Below, in pieces: positions 1 to 9,010 of a DNA stretch of 64,000 bases. The notes below the pieces were generated by a model. The model saw only the letters and a list, made by a program, of their open reading frames with translations. It ran no database searches and was not told where the DNA came from. Source of the DNA: Litsea cubeba (lineage: Eukaryota; Streptophyta; Magnoliopsida; Laurales; Lauraceae); the NCBI GenBank assembly GCA_012931725.1, contig CM022949.1, positions 69,720,997-69,784,996 on the forward strand, read 5' to 3'. Position numbers and translations under genes: made by a program. How positions within the stretch are numbered: position 1 is the first letter of the stretch; each line of letters starts with the position of its first letter.

Positions 1-169
1 AGTAGCATCCAGAAGCTGTCTGATCGCGGTAATCAAAGGAAAGGCGAAAAGCGCATATGCTTGGAGAGAAATGCCTATAAAAAATAGCAACTACAGTTAA
101 GTCGGCCAGAGGTTGGAATCAAATTGCCGACCTGATTAACGAGGTCGTAGAGGAGCTGGAAAAGGGTTC
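1..169. other. Left flank of the Tekay insertion; unassigned old sequence
   Basis: This short stretch precedes the outer Tekay element. Bases 165-169 (GGTTC) form the left copy of its 5-bp target-site duplication, matched with one mismatch by GGTTT at 39,817-39,821. From about position 81 a reading frame stays open to the insertion point and continues in frame for about a dozen codons from 39,817 on the far side of the element. The flank may therefore be part of an older coding sequence or older retroelement. The DNA from about 39,943 onward resembles a Tat integrase tail, so an old retroelement is the likelier host. I do not recognise the short peptide itself. Confidence 0.4.
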
Positions 170-1879
170 TGTCACGCCCCCGGACCGAGGACCCATTAAA
201 CAAGACCTTAATCCGGGGTCATGGCGCGACGAGCCAAAAAATTCTGCTCGTATACGCTTGTTTCCCACAGATTTCCGCGGTAAGGATCCTTGAAATTCGA
301 TCCATCAATGAATAATAATAATAACATTCACACGAATAAGTTACGCGAAAGCATTGTAGCAAACATGAAAATTCATAACATAAGTCTATGATGAGAACGC
401 TCAAGACTAGTATCAAAATGAGAAACATTCCATAGATAGGCCCCAAAGTTTGTTTCAAGTTTAATACAAACATCAAAGTTAGCAATAATTACAATTTCCC
501 CAAAACAAGCCAACAATGACTACAAACAAGTTCCTAAAATAGAATCAACCCCAAAATGTGATCGAAGCTCTGGAGTCAACCCAACGTCTAGGCGACATCA
601 TCATGCTGCCACTCACGTTCCACAAGAACTAATGGGTCCGCCTCGAAGTGCGCCTCAAGGGCAAGCGGCTCAATATCTGGCACCAAATAAAAGGATCAGA
701 CACAACGGTCTGGCAAGCAAATATAACAATATAATAGGATGATAAAAAGAGTAAAACATTGGATAAATGAGAATTACGATTAAAATTCTGAATAACAAAA
801 ACGACAAGATAAAAGATCTTCTAAAATATTAACAAATCCAAGACTATAATAAGTTGAAATAGACAAGGACCATAAAATAAAATATCAAACAGATAAAATA
901 TTGGCAAACCACGTATAGCTATATTCTCCTGTTACCGAAGTAACAAGAGCAGACTGAGACCGTAGCCACTACTCGTAGGACCGGAACGAACAAGGTCGTT
1001 GTCAAATAGAACTATAGCCACTACACGTGGGACCGTAAACAAAATCGTTGCCATGGTCGGTACAAACAGAGTTTAAGCTGCAGTTGGCAGACAAATTAAA
1101 GATCTCAAGCGGGGTGATCAGCCCGACAAGGTAACCTAAGCTTAGTGGTGCCCTTTAAATTTTTAAAACTTGAACCGATACAAATCCAAACATAATAATT
1201 CATTTATGAAATCGATAAAAAGGCTACTCCTAAACAAATACATACTGACTATACTGACAAATCTGATGAGTAGCCTTATCGATGTATCTCCGAATGTGGT
1301 GAACCACTCAAATCAATTTGTAGCAAATATACAAATTTATGTGCAAACCATTTAAATCTATCTCAATTCAATTCATAGAAAAACATACAATTTTATGTAA
1401 TAGACCACTTGATTCTATTTCAAATCACCGATACTTTCGAACGTGATGAATCACTTAAATCCTTTCAAATAAATATACCGAAGAATACATATAAGTTTTC
1501 TAACTTGGAATAGAATAGAATAGTGTACAATGATTTAATGACATACCAAGGGACTATCTCAATACACACTTAACCTCTAAACATTAATTTATAAAAAACA
1601 TGTTTGATGCCAATGAAAATCCACAACCTTTAAGATGATAAAGTGTGCATTGAGATTATAAAATTCCCGGGTAAATCGAGCATCAAGAGGTTTCATCACC
1701 TTTTCAATAAAGTTTTACTATTCATAATAATTCAAATCAAAGTATCCATTCCAGGCTTTCATATGTCAAATGGGGATTGAATTGGGCTCCAAACTATGGA
1801 GAGACAAGGGCCAAAGAGGGGCTGCAAATGGGCCTAAAATAGGTTGTAAATTGGCCTTAAAACAAGCTGAAACAGGGCC

Positions 1880-2100
1880 TTAAACAGGCTGAAACATGCC
1901 TCAAAACAAGCCCTTAAAACAGGCTCAAACAGGCCATGAAACAGGCCTCAAACAGGCCTTGAAACAGGCCTCAAACGGGCTTGGAATGCCCAGGCCCACT
2001 CAAGTGGTCCAGGCCCGCTCGAGCGGACTGAGCTGCTGCCTTGGTCCGCTCGAGCGGCCCAGAGCCCGCTCGAGCGGGCCAGGCTGCTGCCTGAGCCCGA
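1880..2100. repeat. Palindromic CGCTCGAGCG module with AAACAGGCC repeats in the Tekay LTR
   Basis: Short AAACAGGCC-type repeats lead into a cluster of GC-rich palindromes: a decayed one at 1996-2007, CCGCTCGAGCGG at 2015-2026 and 2046-2057, and the perfect 16-mer GCCCGCTCGAGCGGGC at 2064-2079. The other Tekay LTR (about 38,365-38,430) has fewer and partly mutated copies. The related LARD LTRs carry a different palindrome at the equivalent place. Confidence 0.7.
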
Positions 2101-2939
2101 AAACTAGTGCAGAAATGCACTTTTTCACTCCTTTTGGCTTCCTTTCCCTCTTCTTTCCCTTCCATTGCATTCACATTCATTTTGGGCCCTTCTTAGCCTC
2201 ATCCATACTCCATTGAATCCACCATACACAATTCATTCCAAATTTATCAAACAAAACAAATATAAACAAGATCTCCTCCATTCATTAAACATAAAATCAA
2301 GATAATAAAATCTGAAAGGCAAAGTTCCAAATTGTTGCTAAACAAAAGCTCAAGAGGACTCAAACATAAACCAATACCCAATCTTTCAAAAGCAAATCCA
2401 TGAATCATAAAGAGAATAGAACATATAATGAATATTCCATGAAATCATACTTATAGAATAAAATCATCATATAAATTGAGATATTCACTTGCCTCAAGTC
2501 AAGATGAGGGACAAAACACTCCAAAATGGTCTTCCTATAGTCCCAAGCTCCAAAATCACAAAACCCCCAAAATAGCTCAAGAAGAAGCCCTAGAAAATCA
2601 ATCCATTGCAAATCTCAAAGAAAGCCTTTTGGATGTTTGAGCAAGAAGTTCCAAACGACATGGAAAACAAGAATCTCAAGGGAAGAAAACCATATCTAAC
2701 CTCTAATGGTTCAAACCAAGAACAAGGGCTTGAAATGGAGCTTTATCCTTGTTCAAAATCCTTAAAAAGAGGTTCTTTGAAGAGCTCGAGAGGAGAGGAA
2801 GAGATCGAGGAGATCAAATCTTCAAGAAATCTCCAAGAAATGGGTGTTCCAGAGGAGAGAGAAAGTGCTGGGAGAGTAAAAACCCTTGGCTCAAAAAGTT
2901 ACAGGAAAAGATAGAATGAAGGGAAGAAGGGAACTATTC

Positions 2940-2947
2940 CTTATATA
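2940..2947 (-). promoter_or_regulatory. TATA box of the Tekay 3' LTR
   Basis: TATATAAG on the minus strand. The same sequence occurs at the equivalent place in the 5' LTR remnant (39,306-39,313). Transcription would run leftward. In the 3' LTR it could only read out into flanking DNA. Confidence 0.55.
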
Positions 2948-3450
2948 AGATGGGTTTGTAGGTCCCAATCTTCATAGAGCTGAAAATGGTATTTGCGGGT
3001 CCCGAACGAAAACGACGAAGAATACAAAATTACTCAATGAAATATCTACTCTCCAAAAAGTATATTTTTGTCAATTTCTGAAATTTTTGAAATTTGGGTA
3101 CAGATTTTGTGTGAAAGGTCAATTTGGCCCTTTTTCTCGAAAAACGCGATTTTCGATCATTAAATCAAAACAATCGAAACATGAAAGTTGAAAAACTTAA
3201 TGAAATGAGTCAAAATAACTAAAAATTGGAATTTTATGAAAATCAAGGTTAAACCCCTAAGGTTCACACACAACACACGGGCGCCCCTGCCCGCGTCAAG
3301 CCTAAGTCAACGACTCTCGAAAATTCCCAAAGCTAATCAAACATTCTAATCTAGCTAAAAAAATTAAGCTAATCATCCACTAACCCTACTTATCAACTAA
3401 TCACGGTTAAAATGTAATTAAATATACCGAACCTGGGTCGGGGTCTGACA

Positions 3451-3465
3451 TCCTCCACCCCTAAA
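3451..3465 (-). other. Polypurine tract of the Tekay-type element
   Basis: On the minus strand this reads TTTAGGGGTGGAGGA and directly abuts the LTR start TGTCAGACC. That is the expected position and composition for the plus-strand DNA primer of an LTR retrotransposon. Confidence 0.75.
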
Positions 3466-3467
3466 AA

Positions 3468-5058
3468 TCACATTTGGTCGTCCAAATGATCACTAACCTC
3501 TGGAAATAGCTGAGGGTATTTCTTCTGGACCTGATCACAAAGTTCCCAACTGGCCTCTTCGGGTCCATGATTCTCCCAACTGAATTGTTCTGTTTCTCAA
3601 CTCTTGCTCTTTAGTGTCAATAATCTCTACCGGTTTCTCGATATAGGTGGCATCTTCTCGAACTTCCAACGGTTCGTGATGTAGCACGTATGAAGGGTCT
3701 GAGATATATTTCCTTAGCATTGACACGTGGAGCACATTGTGTACACCCGAAAGTTCTGGAGGCAAAGCTAATCTATATGCTACTTCTCCGACACGACTCA
3801 GGATCTCATACGGTCCAATGAATCTCTTTGATAATTTGCCCCTCTGTCCAAATCTCAGTGTTCCTCTGACCGGAGATACCTTCAAAATTACTTTGTCTCC
3901 AACTTGAAATTATAGATCCTTCCTTCGAACATGAGCATAACTTTTCTATCGACTTCTCGCAATCTTCAGTCGTTCATGAATAATTTTGACTTTATCACTT
4001 GTTTCTTCAACCAAAGAAGGTCCATGAAAGCTGCGTTCTCCGACTTCTTCCCAACACACTGGCGTTCTACATTTCCTGCCATACAACACTTCGAAGGGGG
4101 CCATTCCTATGCTCGAATGGTAGCTGTTGTTGTAAGCAAACTCACAGAAAGGTAGATTCTCATCCCATTGGTTCTTGAAGTCAAGTACACAAGCTCTAAG
4201 CATGTCTTCAAGGGTCTGAATAGCCCTCTCTGACTGGCCATCAGTCTGCGGGTGATATGTTGTGCTGAATTGAAGCTTCGTTCCCATCATTTCATGTAAG
4301 GTCGTCCAAAATCTCGAAACAAATCTACTATCTCGATCTGAAGTAATGGAGACCGGCTGACCATGGTGACTGACAATTTCCTTCACGAAGGCTTGTGCTA
4401 AAGCCAACATATGCATTTTCTTCCTGGTTTTCAAAGGAATAAAGTGTGCAGACTTCGTTAATCGATCTACTATAACCCAAATAGCATTGTTCCCTCTGCT
4501 TGTAGTCGGTAGACCCGAGAAAAAATTCATGGTCAAGTGTTCCCATTTCCACTCCGGAATTTCTAATGGCTGCAAAAGACCAGGCGGTTTCTGATGTTCT
4601 GCCTTCACCAATTGACAAGTCATGCATCTGGATACGAAGGTTGCTATCTCTCTCTTCATATTATTCCACCAAAAATGATTCTTCAAATTTTGGTACATCT
4701 CCGTGCTCCCCAAGTGCATAGAATACCTCGTATTGTGAGCTTCTACCATAATATCATTCTTCAAATTATCTATCTTTGGAACACATAGCCTGCCGCGGAA
4801 GTACAAAACTCCATCCATGATTTGAAAATCTGGGCGTTCTGAGATGTGCTCCACAATTCTTGGTAAGTCTGGATCTTGCATCTGACTGTCCTTGATTTTC
4901 TGAATGAAGGCGGGCTCAGACACTGTCATATTTGCCAGCATAACTCCTTTCTTCAAGGGTTGGGAATCCACCCTCAATTCTTCGAATTGCTGAAAGTTAT
5001 AAAATCCTTGCAAGCTGGCCAAGCAAACTGATTTTCTACTCAATGCATCAGCCACTAC
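3468..5058 (-). pseudogene. Tekay pol 3' portion: integrase and chromodomain, decayed
   Basis: This is the 3' part of pol, read leftward; it continues from the RNase H end at 25,094 across the Tat insertion. The long open part (3946-5055, 369 residues) has the HHCC zinc region (CMTC at 144-147) and an integrase core. The first catalytic Asp is replaced by Asn (residue 177, motif TMNFFSGLP); Asp240 and Glu276 remain with 35 residues between them. Two in-frame stops (about 3910-3955) separate it from the C-terminal part (GPYEIL, HNVLHVSMLRKY). A frameshift near 3575 then breaks the chromodomain, whose end (ASWEL...KKYPQLFPE) is in another frame. Integrase normally inserts cDNA and the chromodomain targets chromatin; this copy cannot do either. 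Confidence 0.85.
5054..5058. other. Left target-site duplication (ACTAC) of the Tat element
   Basis: ACTAC here is repeated exactly at 25,089-25,093. It falls inside the Tekay pol codons before the ADALSRK motif, so it marks precisely where the Tat element entered. Confidence 0.9.
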
Positions 5059-5330
5059 TGATGGACCGCGCTCCTGCTTGGTTCCTACCGAGGTCGGCGG
5101 ACGTGGGAGTCCGTTTGGTCCGACCCTTTCGTAACCGGGGGGCAGGGGCGTGCATCAACATTTATTTTTTTGTGGGTGTGCCAGATTTTCTATTTTACTT
5201 GGAATTGCAAGTGGTGATCCGGAGATCAACCTTCGCAAGTAAAAAGGAAATCAACTTCTTTCAAGTTTTCCATTGCACATATATTTAAGAAAAGAGACAT
5301 TTTTTTGATTTGCCGTGAAAGGCGATTTTT

Positions 5331-5407
5331 TGGCATTTATAGCCGATTTTGGCGTTTATAGCCGATTTTTGGCGTTTATAGCCGATTTTGGCGTTTATAG
5401 CCGATTT
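5331..5407. repeat. Tandem GGCGTTTATAGCCGATTT array in the LTR
   Basis: About four head-to-tail copies of GGC(A/G)TTTATAGCCGATTTT. Read on the element's sense (minus) strand each copy is CGGCTATAAA(C/T)GCC and contains a TATA-like core. The array is identical in the other LTR (23,007-23,083), and a related longer array lies inside the element at 13,785-14,040. Confidence 0.75.
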
Positions 5408-5906
5408 ACAATCCTTATCAATAATGAAAGACAAGAATTGTGATTTTTGTCTCTTTTAAAAAAATACAAACTACAATGAAAAGCAAGAAAAGGAGGATCT
5501 AACTTCTCAGGAGATTGTGGAGGACTCGTTTAGATTGACGGTCGCAAGCCATATGTGGGCTTCGCCATCATCCATGCAGATGAGAACAGAGGATGCTATT
5601 TGATTCGCTTGGCTTGGCTATAACCTCGGGTTTTTAGAAGACAAAGACCAAAGGAAGGTCCTATGTCCAATAAAAAACCGAGTAGACGGGCTGAAAAGCC
5701 ACATCTAAGCCATTGGAGGCAGGAGGAGAAGGCAAGGACCTTGGGGGGGGGTACCCCCCAAGGGACTTTTGTCACCTTGTTGCGGTGGCCGGTGTAGAAC
5801 TTCCTGCAGAGTTTTCTCTCTTTTTCCTTTCTCTGGATTTCTGTGCTTCTCTCTGTCTGTGTGTCTGTCTCTTTTTTCCGATCTGGATTCCTTTGGAGTG
5901 CTCTCC

Positions 5907-5914
5907 TATTTATA
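5907..5914 (-). promoter_or_regulatory. TATA box of the Tat LTR
   Basis: On the minus strand the context is GCCTATAAATAGGAGAG, a strong plant TATA box. The same sequence occurs in the other LTR at 23,580-23,587, where it would drive the leftward genomic RNA of the element. Confidence 0.6.
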
Positions 5915-6584
5915 GGCTCTTGGTAGCCATTTAGGAGAGCTTATGGGCTTTTAATGTCATTAAGCCACATAATGGGAGGAGTTACAAAATTGAATTGTTT
6001 ATTTTGTAACTCTTTTTTCTTGGCTTCTGATTGGCCGGAGGAGATTGAGGGCATTTAATCGCCTTTAATCGCCATGATGGGAGGAGTTTCATGGGTTAAA
6101 TGCCATGAATCTCTTGACTTGTAACTCCCAAATGCTTGCTTCTGATTGGGCCGTCCAAAGAAATGGATTAATGACTGTAATAAAGCTAGTCAATTAATCG
6201 CATTAAGTGGTCGCCGAGTAGCTGAAGAGTCGCGGGCCGTGCCACGTCTTTTGGAATTCTTCTGTCGATGATCATCGATGGATCTTCATGTAGATCGACA
6301 TCAGGTGACCATGTAATTTCAGGTGTTTGTTGCCAACAGCGGGTCGGTGCCATCTGTCCTGTCGATTTCTCGATCGGTCGGGTGGAAAGCACACTTTTTT
6401 TTGGTTGACCGGGTGGCGATCAATACTGTCTTTGATACTCTTGATGATTTACCCGTGTTTTGGACGGATATCAGAGGACTTGGTGTCTCAAAAGCATGAA
6501 TCTTGGAAAGTACCAGAGGCTGGGCTCCTCGAATCGCGAAAAAACGGCGAAAACCGGGGTTTCCGGGGCTTTCCCGGCGACCCC

Positions 6585-6650
6585 GGGGTCCATGGTCGCC
6601 GGCGACCCTGGCCCAGGGTCGCAGGGGTCTGCGACCCTGGGGGGGTTTTC
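6585..6650. repeat. Single copy of GC palindrome unit (GGGTCGCAG...CTGCGACCC)
   Basis: The LTR holds one copy of an inverted-repeat unit in which GGGTCGCAG and CTGCGACCC flank a short centre. The 5' LTR holds about three copies (24,262-24,370), so the unit has expanded or contracted since insertion. Confidence 0.65.
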
Positions 6651-7366
6651 CCCCGTTTTGGTCCCGTTTTGCGTCCGTTTTTGCTCTTTTTTGATTCTTT
6701 TTCTTCTGTACTTTTCTTTGACATTTTGATCATTCATTGGCCTGATTTCTTTGTAGGAAACCTGATGAGAATCCTTGCATTTTATTTTGCAAAGTTTCCA
6801 ATTTCCTGAGAAAGCCGAAGACTTTGTCGCGCAGAGTTGCCGATTTCCCGTCAGAAGCTGAAACTGGGTCAAACGATGTCGGAATGACCTGAAATTTGGT
6901 GTGAAGCCTCTTGAGCAATAAATAAGACCAACCATAGGCTTTTGTTTGAGTTTCGAAGCCGTTTGGGATCCTATCACCTGCAGACTTGCTTTTTATCGCG
7001 ATGAAGATGTCGCGGTTTGATGTGCGGTCAACCGATGTCCGATTGACTTGAAATTTGACAGGGAACCTATTGGAGTCATTTTAAGATGATCCATAGGTTC
7101 TGTCTTGGAAACCATGGTCCCGGAGAGCTTTACCACCGAGAGGCTTGATTTGGCTGTCGGAGAAGCGAAGTTAGGCCAAATGATCTTGAAATGGCTTGAA
7201 ACTTCTTGTGTACTCCTCTTTTGGTTGTCTGGATGAATCTTGCAGTTTTTGTTTGATTCTGACAAGATTTGATTTTTGGAAGCAGCATTGCCTATTTATG
7301 GCAGGTTGCGACTTCATGTAGCTCTTTGGATCTTGAAAAGGCAAAGTGACATTTTTGGTGTCAACA

Positions 7367-7381
7367 AATGCCCCCTCGAGG
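7367..7381 (-). other. Polypurine tract of the Tat element
   Basis: On the minus strand this reads CCTCGAGGGGGCATT and is immediately followed by the LTR start TGTTGACACC. Position and composition fit the plus-strand cDNA primer. Confidence 0.7.
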
Positions 7382-8560
7382 TACAGCGGCGAGTTGCTTA
7401 ACTTTTGTAGTCGATGTGCCTCGAAGAGATTTTTTGAAGGAGAGCGTGTGACTTGACCAAGAGTCTTTGAGCAATCTTTCTTTTTGGTATTTGTAGCCTT
7501 TTGAGCTTCCAGGGGAATTTTATGGTAGTGAAAAGGGATCACGTACCATCTCGAGGCAAAGTTTTGAAGATGACATCAGGGATGTGAATTTGGGTTTTGA
7601 CCTTGTGACCTAACAGGCTATATATGGCAGGTTAGAGGGTCGGGTTTGGTTTTGATCGTTTGACCCAACAAGCTGTATGTGGAATGTTGGGGGATCAATT
7701 TTGGTTTTGATCTTGTGACCTAACAGGCTGTATGTGGCAAGTTAGGGGATCAGGTTTTGGTTTTTGGTTTTGGTCTTGTGACCTAACAGGCTGTATGTGG
7801 CAAGTTAGGGGACCAGGATTTGGTTTGATTTTTGTGGAATGTCAATTTCAAGATTTTGGCTCAATTTGGTATATGAGGCTGGATGGTTTGATTTTTGGAA
7901 GCTCATGGGGCTTGGAATTTTCTTTTGTATGGTCCAATCAACTCAAAAGAGGCATGGAACCATTTTTGTATGCTCTTGGTAAGAGGGATTTCTCTTTGAC
8001 TAAAAGCCCAAAATTTTTTTTTTGTGCCTAGGTGGTCAAACCTGGCTCATATGGGCTAACCCATGGGACCTTAAGCTTTTGAAATGGCTTAGATCTCATA
8101 TGGTGTCATTTTTGTAAAGAATATCCAAAAATATCTCATTTGGATAGAGAATATCTAAGGATATCTTTACTTGGAGAGAATCTCTCATGATCCCTTTATT
8201 TTTGGGATAGAATATCTCAAGATATCTTTCTTTTGGGAAAGAATCCGTCATAGATTGATTTTAGGAGAAAATCTCTCAATATCCCTTTATTTTGGGATAG
8301 GATATCTCAAGATATCTTTCTTTTGGGAAAGAATCCGTCATAGATTGATTTTTGGGAGAAAATCTCTCAAGATCCCTTTATTTTGGGATAGGATATCTCA
8401 AGATATCTTTCTTTTGGGAAAGAATCCGTCATAGATTGATTTTAGGAGAAAATCTCTCAAGATATCTTTCTTTTGGAAAGAATCTTTCTAATTTCTTTCT
8501 TTTGGTAAGGTTACTAATTAGTAACACTTACCTCTTTCTTCTTTCCTTCTTTGGTTTGCT
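7382..8560. repeat. Repeat-rich region upstream of the antisense gene
   Basis: Two tandem families fill this stretch. About 7604-7815 has four copies of a 50-65-bp unit built on TGACCTAACAGGCTGTATGTGG and GGTTTTGGTTTTG. About 8171-8500 has roughly three copies of an ~88-bp unit containing GATATCTCAAGATATCTTTCTTTTGGG. The apparent peptides here (for example ISFFWERIRHRLI repeats) are translations of the tandem units, not genes. The region is the likely 5' regulatory sequence of the gene at 8,696. Confidence 0.65.
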
Positions 8561-8566
8561 CTCCTC

Positions 8567-8573
8567 TATAAAA
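8567..8573 (+). promoter_or_regulatory. TATA box of the antisense gene
   Basis: TATAAAA in the context CCTCTATAAAAGCAAGG lies 123-129 bp upstream of the predicted ATG at 8696. It would put the start site near 8600 and give a roughly 100-nt, CT-rich 5' leader. Being on the plus strand, it is separate from the leftward LTR promoter. Confidence 0.6.
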
Positions 8574-8695
8574 GCAAGGAGGAGGTTGGATCTCTTGCTC
8601 TTACTACTTTCTTTTGCAATAATCTCAAGAGGGCTTCAAGACCAAGAGCTTTTCTTCTTCAAGATCTTGAAGAGTTTTCTTCTTCTTCTCCATCA

Positions 8696-8967
8696 ATGGC
8701 TTCAAGTAAGTTCTTCTTTTTCAAGAAAATTCCATTGTAGGAAAAAAAAGTTCTTCTCTTTTTTTTGTTTCTTTCTTTTTCTTTTCTTTTTTTTTGTTCA
8801 CGTGTTTGCCTCCTTTTTTTTTTTTTACACGTGTTTTTTTTTTTGCTTTCTTTTCTTTCTTTTTTTTTTCATGTTTGTTTTTTTTTTTTTTATGTGGGCC
8901 GTACGGACAGATCCGTACGGATCTGGCCGTACGGCCACGTGGCCTGTGGGCCACGGCCTGTGGGCCA

Positions 8968-9010
<43 letters not shown>

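Larger units (their letters stand above)
170..3450 (-). repeat. 3' LTR of the Tekay-type element
   Basis: This 3.28-kb LTR is complete (TG...CA) and nearly collinear with the truncated copy at 37,283-39,816, from which it differs by substitutions and small indels. It also matches, at lower identity and in inverted orientation, the LTRs of the plus-strand LARD-like element, so the two families share ancestry. It contains a TATA box, a palindromic GC module and AAACAGGCC short repeats. The short reading frames inside it are not convincing genes. Confidence 0.85.
5059..7366 (-). repeat. 3' LTR of the Tat element
   Basis: This 2,308-bp LTR begins TGATGGACC and ends GGTGTCAACA on the plus strand, with a near-identical partner at 22,736-25,088. 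It contains a TATA box (5907-5914), a 19-bp-period TATA-like array (5331-5407) and one copy of a GC-rich palindromic unit that is expanded in the other LTR. Reading frames inside it are not supported as genes. Confidence 0.9.

Noticed and set aside
6471..6977. 168-codon minus-strand frame in the Tat LTR, partly repeated at 24,144-24,699
   Set aside because: Lies in the LTR over a GC minisatellite; the two LTR copies differ by frameshifts, so no coding constraint.
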